Shown here piece by piece: positions 5,187-9,690 of a stretch of DNA of 9,690 nt. The notes under the pieces were generated by a model that saw only the letters and a program-made list of their open reading frames with translations, ran no database searches and was not told the origin of the DNA. Position 1 is the stretch's first letter. Each line of letters begins with the position of its first letter. The stretch is from contig CAJBSQ010000327.1 of the NCBI GenBank assembly GCA_903958265.1, forward strand, positions 1-9,690, written 5' to 3'. A program made the translations under genes and the position numbers. The stretch comes from an uncultured Planctomycetaceae bacterium. Its GTDB lineage: Bacteria; Planctomycetota; Planctomycetia; Pirellulales; UBA1268.

Positions 5187-6467
5187 ATGATTCAGCCTGC
5201 CCAGCCCGGCGTGCCCCGCCGCCGCTTCCTCGTCGGCTCGCTCGCCGCCGGCACCGCCGCGCTGACCGCCCGCAGTTACGCCCGCGTGATCGGTGCCAAC
5301 GATCGCATCCGGGTCGGCTTCATCGGGGTGGGCGGGATGGGCTCCTCGCACATCGAGGAATGCCTCAAGATCAGGGAGGCCGACAACCTCGACCTCGTCG
5401 CCGCCTGCGACTGCTGGACATCGCGGGCCGAGACGGCCGCCGCGAGAATCGGCGGCAGGCCCTTCACCGACTACCGGAAGGTGCTCGACGATGACGACGT
5501 CGACTACGTCACCATCGCCACGCCCGAGCACTGGCACGCGAGGATGACGCTCGACGCCCTCGATGCCGGCAAGGCCGTGTATTGCGAGAAGCCGATGACG
5601 CATTCAATTCCCGAGGCACAGGCGGTGACCGCCAAGGTGAAGGCGACCGGCCTGCCACTGCAGGTGGGTGTGCAGGCGATGTCGGACGACAGTTACCGCG
5701 CCGCCGCCGACGCCATCCGCGACGGCCTGCTCGGCCGCGTGGTGCAGGCCCAGATCGAGTACGTCCGCCGCTCCGACAAGGAGGGGCCGTGGCGGAACCC
5801 CGGGATCACCGACGCCACCCCGAAGCCGCCCGATCTCGACTGGGACGCCTGGCTCGGCTCCGCCCCGCCGGTCGCCTGGAACCCCCACCATTATTACGAA
5901 TGGCGAAACTACTCTCCCTACTCCGGCGGCATCTGCACCGACCTGTTCATCCACCGGATCACCCGGATCATGAAGGCCTGCAACCTCTTGTATCCGCGGC
6001 GCGTGGTCGGGATGGGGGGCATCTGGCAGTGGCCCGACGGCCGCGACCTGCCCGACAACTTCGAAATGATCTGCGAATACCCGCGGGGCATGACCGTCTA
6101 CGTGCTGGGGACGATGAGCAACCGCGTCGGCATCGACCACCTGATTCGTGGCTACCGGGGCACGATGCAGTTCACGCCGACCGGCTGGACGGCCCGCAAC
6201 AAGGACGGCGAGGTGCTCGCCGAGCACGTGAAGAAGGGGGGCGAGGACACGGCCCTCCATCACACGAACCTTCACAACCACATTCGCCACGGCGAGCCGC
6301 TCAACTGCCCCGTCGACCTCGGCCTCGCTGGCGTGGTGGCGGTGAACATGGCCAACGAGTCGTGGCGGACGAGCACCGTGATGGGCTGGGACGAGGCCCG
6401 CGGCATGATGGCTCCGGCCCACACGCTTTCGCTGTCGCACGTGCCCGAGCCCGCCGCGACGCCGTAA
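5187..6467 (+). CDS. Tat-exported Gfo/Idh/MocA family oxidoreductase
   Basis: A 426-residue NAD(P)-dependent oxidoreductase of the glucose-fructose oxidoreductase family, of the kind that acts on sugars or sugar acids. The N-terminus has a twin-arginine signal (RRRFLVGSLAAGTAAL, residues 11-26), so it is exported folded with its cofactor. A Rossmann domain follows (RVGFIGVGGMGSSH, 42-55), then TPEHWHA at 112-118 and the family signature EKP at 134-136. The second half is the alpha/beta substrate domain, with GGICTDLFIH (247-256) placing the likely catalytic Asp252 and His256. The ATG at 5187 is chosen because the Tat signal starts ten residues later; the frame is open far upstream. Planctomycetota carry many such paralogues; the substrate cannot be read here. 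It ends 21 bases before the exporter gene, so co-transcription is possible, though the functions are not obviously linked. Confidence 0.9.
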   Translation: MIQPAQPGVPRRRFLVGSLAAGTAALTARSYARVIGANDRIRVGFIGVGGMGSSHIEECLKIREADNLDLVAACDCWTSRAETAAARIGGRPFTDYRKVLDDDDVDYVTIATPEHWHARMTLDALDAGKAVYCEKPMTHSIPEAQAVTAKVKATGLPLQVGVQAMSDDSYRAAADAIRDGLLGRVVQAQIEYVRRSDKEGPWRNPGITDATPKPPDLDWDAWLGSAPPVAWNPHHYYEWRNYSPYSGGICTDLFIHRITRIMKACNLLYPRRVVGMGGIWQWPDGRDLPDNFEMICEYPRGMTVYVLGTMSNRVGIDHLIRGYRGTMQFTPTGWTARNKDGEVLAEHVKKGGEDTALHHTNLHNHIRHGEPLNCPVDLGLAGVVAVNMANESWRTSTVMGWDEARGMMAPAHTLSLSHVPEPAATP

Positions 6468-6488
6468 CGAACAAACCTGGCGGCCTGA

Positions 6489-7256
6489 ATGCTCGACTTT
6501 GAAACCGTCGCCCTCACGCTCGGCTCGCTGCTGGCGGGCTTCGTAAACGCAATCGCCGGCGGCGGTGGGCTAGTCACGCTGCCGGTGCTGCTCGGCGTGT
6601 TTCCCCAGGCCGAGCCGGCAGTACTCTTCGGCACCAACAAGGCCGCGATGATCTGCGGCACCGCCACGGCCGCGGTGGACTACGCCCGCCACGTCCGACT
6701 GCCCTGGCCCACGCTCGCGCCGGCGATCGTGGTGGCCTTCCTCGGCGGAATGACGGGGGCCTGGCTTGTCACGCTCGTGTCGGGCGATGGTCTCCGCCGG
6801 GCGTTGCCGTTCATGCTCGCCACGGTCTTCGTGGTCACGCTGTTCGGCGGTCAGGTGGGGGAGCGGCATGCCCCGCGGTTCGGGGCTCGTGGCGAGGCGG
6901 CCATCGCCTCGGGGATCGCGTTGGCGATGGGGCTCTACGACGGTTTTTTCGGCCCCGGCACCGGCAGTTTTCTGATCTTCTTCCTGGTCCGCCTGCTCGG
7001 CTTCGACTACCTCCACGCCGCGGCGAGCACGAAGGTGCTCAACATGACGACAAACCTCGGGGCGCTGGTATTCCTCGGGAGTGCCGGCCACGTCTGGTGG
7101 CAGTTTTTCCTGCCGATGGCGATCGCCAACATCGTGGGTGCCGCACTCGGCACGCGGCTCGCCCTGAAGCATGGCTCGAGGCTCGTCCGCGGCGTGTTCC
7201 TCGCTGTGGTCGCTGTTTTGATCCTCAAATCCGGCTACGACGCCTACGTCGGCTGA
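6489..7256 (+). CDS. TauE/SafE (TSUP) family exporter, probable sulfite exporter
   Basis: A 255-residue integral inner-membrane protein with about seven to eight hydrophobic segments. The inverted duplication typical of the family is visible: the first half has NAIAGGGGLVTLP (20-32) and FGTNKAA (47-53), the second GLYDGFFGPGTGSF (148-161) followed by STKVLNMTTNLG. Family members export sulfite, organosulfonates or related sulfur anions, and some are of unknown substrate. Position ahead of an APS reductase, whose product is sulfite, supports sulfite or another sulfur oxyanion. The start ATG at 6489 follows the previous stop by 21 bases and has no good Shine-Dalgarno. It ends ten bases before a perfect hairpin. 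Family is certain; substrate is inferred from context. Confidence 0.9.
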   Translation: MLDFETVALTLGSLLAGFVNAIAGGGGLVTLPVLLGVFPQAEPAVLFGTNKAAMICGTATAAVDYARHVRLPWPTLAPAIVVAFLGGMTGAWLVTLVSGDGLRRALPFMLATVFVVTLFGGQVGERHAPRFGARGEAAIASGIALAMGLYDGFFGPGTGSFLIFFLVRLLGFDYLHAAASTKVLNMTTNLGALVFLGSAGHVWWQFFLPMAIANIVGAALGTRLALKHGSRLVRGVFLAVVAVLILKSGYDAYVG

Positions 7257-7265
7257 GGTCCGCCC

Positions 7266-7286
7266 TTGGCCGATTCCTTCGGCCAA
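7266..7286 (+). terminator. Perfect hairpin after exporter gene
   Basis: TTGGCCGA (7266-7273) and TCGGCCAA (7279-7286) are exact inverted repeats around a 5-base loop TTCCT, nine bases past the exporter stop codon. No T-run follows (AGTACC), so it is not a classical intrinsic terminator. It could be a weak or Rho-assisted terminator, a 3'-end stabiliser, or an attenuator ahead of cysH. The structure is seen; the role is open. Confidence 0.5.
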
Positions 7287-7302
7287 AGTACCATCCGGGT
7301 TA

Positions 7303-7316
7303 TTGTTGGGCAACAA
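7303..7316 (+). promoter_or_regulatory. Inverted repeat upstream of cysH, operator candidate
   Basis: TTGTTG (7303-7308), GG, CAACAA (7311-7316) is a perfect inverted repeat ending four bases before the ATG at 7321. The size fits a dimeric winged-helix repressor, and an Rrf2-family regulator is encoded just downstream of cysH, making self and pathway control plausible. At this position a bound protein, or an RNA hairpin, would also block ribosome loading, and no Shine-Dalgarno is seen. Binding is inferred. Confidence 0.45.
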
Positions 7317-7320
7317 AGTA

Positions 7321-8067
7321 ATGTTTCCTATGGCATTGCCAACTGCTGTCGATCAGCCGTCCGTCCGTCAGGCCTCTCCCGAGGTCCGCGAGGAACTGGC
7401 GCGGGCGAGCAGGTCGCTGGAAGCGGCGAGCCCGGAGGAGATCATCCGCTGGGCGGTCGGCCGGTTTGGCGGCAAGCTCACGATGGCCACCGCCTTCGGC
7501 CCGGAAGGCTGCCTGATCATCCACTGGCTCGCGGCGATCGCGCCGGCGACGTTTGTCTTCAATCTCGACACGGGCTACCAGTTTCCCGAAACCCTCGACC
7601 TCCGCGAGCGGATCGCGAAGCGGTATGGGATCGAGGTGGCGCTGGAAAAACCCGCGACCACCGTCGACGACTACGAGCGCACGCACGGTGGGCCCATCTA
7701 CCGCACCGACCCCGACCGCTGCTGCGGCGACCGCAAACTCGCGATCGTGAGCCGGGTGCTGGTCAACTACGACGCCTGGATGAGTGGCATTCGCCGCGAT
7801 CAGAGCCCCGACCGCGCCGCCGCGCCGATCGTGGGCTGGGATCACAAGTACGGTGTGGTCAAGGTCTCGCCGCTGGCCAACTGGACGAAGGCGAAGGTCT
7901 GGGACGTGATCGTCACCGAGAACGTTCCCTACAACCCGCTGCACGACAAAGGCTACGTGAGCATCGGGTGTGCGCCCTGTACTCGGCCCGTGACGAGCGG
8001 CGAGGACGAGCGGGCCGGCCGTTGGAGCGGCACGGCGAAGACCGAGTGCGGCCTGCATTCACGCTGA
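7321..8067 (+). CDS. cysH: Assimilatory adenylylsulfate (APS) reductase, CysH family
   Basis: A 248-residue cytoplasmic enzyme reducing APS (or PAPS) to sulfite and AMP (or PAP) with thioredoxin, a step of assimilatory sulfate reduction. Motifs numbered from ATG 7321: TMATAFGPEGC (54-64, PP-loop region), NLDTGYQFPETL (81-92), CC at 134-135 (DRCCGDRK), GIRRDQS (156-162), CxxC at 217-220 (GCAPC), and the catalytic ECGLH near the C-terminus (Cys243). The CC plus CxxC set binds a [4Fe-4S] cluster and marks APS reductases, whereas PAPS reductases such as the E. coli enzyme lack it; I therefore prefer APS as substrate. ATG 7330 is an alternative start, and a TTG at 7303 would lie in the inverted repeat. 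It is 15 bases from the Rrf2 gene, so both are probably co-transcribed. Confidence 0.93.
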   Translation: MFPMALPTAVDQPSVRQASPEVREELARASRSLEAASPEEIIRWAVGRFGGKLTMATAFGPEGCLIIHWLAAIAPATFVFNLDTGYQFPETLDLRERIAKRYGIEVALEKPATTVDDYERTHGGPIYRTDPDRCCGDRKLAIVSRVLVNYDAWMSGIRRDQSPDRAAAPIVGWDHKYGVVKVSPLANWTKAKVWDVIVTENVPYNPLHDKGYVSIGCAPCTRPVTSGEDERAGRWSGTAKTECGLHSR

Positions 8068-8082
8068 CAACGGGGCTTCATC

Positions 8083-8520
8083 ATGCGGCTTTCCGCCAAA
8101 ACCGAATACGCGGCCCTCGCGGCCGTGGAACTAGCCCGACGGATCGATGCGCCAGCTCCCGTGCGGATTCGCGAAATCTGCGCGGCGCAGGGAGTGCCCC
8201 CGCGGTTCCTCGTGCACATTCTCCTGCAGTTGAAGGCGGCGGGCATCGTGGCGAGTATCCGCGGGGCCGCAGGCGGCTATCGCCTGGCGAAGCCCCCCGA
8301 TGCCGTCACGCTCCACGACATCCGTTCCGCCGTCGAGGGCCCGGACGATTCGGTGGCGGCAGTGACCACCGAACTCGCCAAGAAGTCGCGGACGGCCACC
8401 GTGCTCGCCTCCGCCTGGGAAACCGCGGCCGACGCCGAAGCCGATGCGTTGGCCGGCATCACGCTGGCCTGCCTCGCCGCCCGCTGCGGACCGGCCGGCG
8501 ACTCGATGTATTACATCTAA
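8083..8520 (+). CDS. Rrf2 family transcriptional regulator without Fe-S cysteines
   Basis: A 145-residue DNA-binding protein. Residues 1-70 are the Rrf2 winged helix-turn-helix: MRLSAKTEYAALAAVELA, then IREICAAQGVPPRFLVHILL (helix-turn-helix), AGIVASIRGAAGGYRLAKPP (wing), and VTLHDIRSAVEG. The IscR/NsrR-type cysteine triad expected near residues 90-105 is absent; that part reads DDSVAAVTTELAKKSRTATV. The only cysteines are 33, 130 and 135. It is thus more like CymR, the cysteine-metabolism regulator that works without a cluster, or a thiol-based sensor using the two C-terminal cysteines. Position 15 bases after cysH suggests control of sulfur assimilation, and the inverted repeat before cysH is a candidate site. 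Family call is strong; target and signal are inferred. Confidence 0.9.
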   Translation: MRLSAKTEYAALAAVELARRIDAPAPVRIREICAAQGVPPRFLVHILLQLKAAGIVASIRGAAGGYRLAKPPDAVTLHDIRSAVEGPDDSVAAVTTELAKKSRTATVLASAWETAADAEADALAGITLACLAARCGPAGDSMYYI

Positions 8521-8533
8521 TCCGGCCCGCTGG

Positions 8534-8670
8534 GCCTCGCCGCACACGTAGGTGCAGGTTTCCTTACCTGCACTCCACCCCGCGCCAACACCGCAGGTAG
8601 GAAACCCGCGGCTACGGGGGGCAAGCCCCGGCCTCGCCGCACACGTAGGTGCAGGTTTTCCTACCTGCAC
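8534..8670. repeat. Cluster of three REP-like palindromic units
   Basis: Two 40-base direct copies (8534-8573 and 8631-8670) share GCCTCGCCGCACACGTAGGT and the following hairpin, with two differences by eye. Each forms the stem GTGCAGGT/ACCTGCAC around a 6-base loop (8552-8559 with 8566-8573; 8649-8656 with 8663-8670). Between them, 8593-8616 is a third, inverted relative: GCAGGTAGGAAACC is the complement of the hairpin half. The cluster lies between convergent genes and could terminate or stabilise both transcripts. The right copy extends into the last codons and stop of the secreted mosaic gene. This is a palindromic dispersed-repeat type, not CRISPR. Confidence 0.9.
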
Positions 8671-9690
8671 CATCGGCGCCGACGGCGATTCCACCCAAGC
8701 GCGGCGATGACTCCGCCGACGGCGATCGCGATGCTCGACGGCTCCGGCACCGCCGCCACGCTGCCGGCGGCGACGACTGAATCCGGCGGCAGGTTGTAGG
8801 AGCCTTGGTCATAGAGGCCGGTGGTGAGGAAGTCGGCGGCGTCGAGGACATTGACGAGGCCGTCGTAGTTGAAGTCACCCTCAGACCAAGTGCCGGGGGC
8901 CCCGGTGTTGAACTTGCCGCCGGCGAGGATGTAGGCCACGTCGAGCACGTCCACCTGCCAGTCGAGGTTAGTGTCGCCCGGAGCCGCGTAGGCCGCCGTG
9001 AGCGAGCCGTCGCCGTTGTCGAGCCAGCCGACAGCGCGGGGTATACCCAGGGCCACGTCGGCCGCAGCGGTGCTCGACATGATGCCGCTCGTGCCCGTCC
9101 ACGAACCCGTGCCGCGGCCTTCGAGAATCTCTGCGACCAGGTCAGATGCGGAGAGGCCGCTCGTCACGGTCACGAGGCCGCTGGTCACATCCACGAGGCC
9201 GCTGCCCGAGAGGCCGAGCCCGGCGACCGTGGTCCGGAGATACGGGGCCACGGCGAGCGTCGCGCCGGCCGCGACTGCCACGGGGCTCGAGGCCAGGGCG
9301 GATGCGTTGGCGAGTTGCAGCACGCCCCCCTGCACCGTCGTGCTCCCGGTGAGCGTGTTGGCCTGATCGAGTACGAGCGTGCCCGCGCCCGTCTTCAGCA
9401 CCGGCAGCGTGCCCGAGAGCGTGGCATAGCCGGCCTGCGTCTGGGTCTGCGTGCCGCTGGCCACGTCGATCGTGATGGTGGCCGGCGGAGCTGCCGGCAG
9501 GCTGGCCACGCGGAAGCCCCAATACTGGTACTGGCCGCTGTTGACGCCCGCACCATTCCCGGTGTTGCGGAACGCCGCCCCCGAGTTCAACTCGTTGAAT
9601 TGCCACGAGCCGCCGCGGTAGATGGGCAAATACTGGCCGGCGAAAGTCCTGTTCTCTCGCGACGCCTCCGTCCAGTTGAAGACCGCGCCG
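8661..9690 (-). CDS. Secreted mosaic protein: FGE-like end, beta repeat, dockerin-like, PEP-CTERM (partial)
   Basis: The C-terminal 342 residues of a protein whose start lies beyond the window; the frame is open to the edge. Residues about 1-64 are the end of a formylglycine-generating-enzyme/SUMF1-type fold (FNWTEASR, YRGGSW, GFRVAS). The active-site cysteines of true FGEs are missing from this part, so it is probably a binding or structural version. Residues 98-130 match an autotransporter-associated beta-strand repeat (LKTGAGTLVLDQANTLTGST, then GGVLQL). Residues 238-293 hold two dockerin-like calcium loops (GDTNLDWQVDVLD and GDFNYDGLVNVLD). Residues 314-342 are a PEP-CTERM signal: VPEP, hydrophobic helix, then RRRRR, for exosortase sorting. 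The mature protein is therefore probably envelope-bound or extracellular. The stop TAG at 8661-8663 lies inside a palindromic repeat. Substrate or partner is unknown. Confidence 0.88.
   Translation of the reverse strand, partial: GAVFNWTEASRENRTFAGQYLPIYRGGSWQFNELNSGAAFRNTGNGAGVNSGQYQYWGFRVASLPAAPPATITIDVASGTQTQTQAGYATLSGTLPVLKTGAGTLVLDQANTLTGSTTVQGGVLQLANASALASSPVAVAAGATLAVAPYLRTTVAGLGLSGSGLVDVTSGLVTVTSGLSASDLVAEILEGRGTGSWTGTSGIMSSTAAADVALGIPRAVGWLDNGDGSLTAAYAAPGDTNLDWQVDVLDVAYILAGGKFNTGAPGTWSEGDFNYDGLVNVLDAADFLTTGLYDQGSYNLPPDSVVAAGSVAAVPEPSSIAIAVGGVIAALGWNRRRRRWCR

Noticed and set aside
5604..6440. 278-codon minus-strand frame opposite the Gfo/Idh/MocA gene
   Set aside because: Val/Gly/His-rich shadow typical of high-GC antisense; no domain, while the sense frame has Rossmann and EKP motifs.
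7266..8600. 444-codon plus-strand frame covering cysH and the Rrf2 gene
   Set aside because: Arg/Gly-rich out-of-frame reading; both real genes lie in other frames with full family motifs.
8534..8670. Possible CRISPR array
   Set aside because: Only two direct units, unequal spacing, the middle unit is inverted and each unit is self-complementary; no cas genes.

Overview
The window looks like chromosomal DNA of a Planctomycetota bacterium, probably close to the Pirellulales. Evidence is the generally GC-rich sequence, the scarcity of strong Shine-Dalgarno sites, two PEP-CTERM (VPEP) secreted proteins, a Tat-exported Gfo/Idh/MocA oxidoreductase, a mosaic secreted protein (formylglycine-generating-enzyme fold, autotransporter-type beta repeat, dockerin-like repeats, PEP-CTERM anchor), and dispersed palindromic repeats. 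This placement rests on family knowledge, not on a marker gene.

Left part (1-3134) is accessory. Two copies of a 106-bp direct repeat (149-254 and 3029-3134, 104/106 identical by eye) lie exactly 2880 bp apart. Between them are a HigB/HigA toxin-antitoxin operon with a clear promoter and a palindromic operator candidate; a convergent two-gene operon on the minus strand encoding a 221-aa protein of unknown function and a small protein broken by a one-base slip in a C/G run; four tandem 20-21 bp iteron-like units upstream of that operon; and a short PEP-CTERM protein whose membrane anchor is missing after VPEP. No integrase, transposase or replication gene is visible, so the segment is best read as a non-autonomous or decayed island, or the product of recombination between two repeat copies.

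Middle part (3171-6467): a secreted tandem esterase on the minus strand, with two complete alpha/beta-hydrolase domains and both catalytic triads recognisable, is divergent from a Tat-dependent Gfo/Idh/MocA oxidoreductase. A REP-like hairpin sits between them. Both proteins would act outside the cytoplasm and fit the polysaccharide-degrading lifestyle of these bacteria.

Right part (6489-8520) is a plus-strand sulfur gene set: a TauE/SafE-type sulfite/organosulfonate exporter, an assimilatory APS reductase (CysH, iron-sulfur type) and an Rrf2-family regulator without the iron-sulfur cysteines. A perfect hairpin and a perfect inverted repeat separate exporter from reductase and are likely control sites. 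Reduction of APS makes sulfite, which the exporter could relieve; the regulator presumably senses the pathway.

The right end (8534-9690) has three related palindromic repeat units, one of which supplies the stop codon of the convergent secreted mosaic protein that runs off the window edge.
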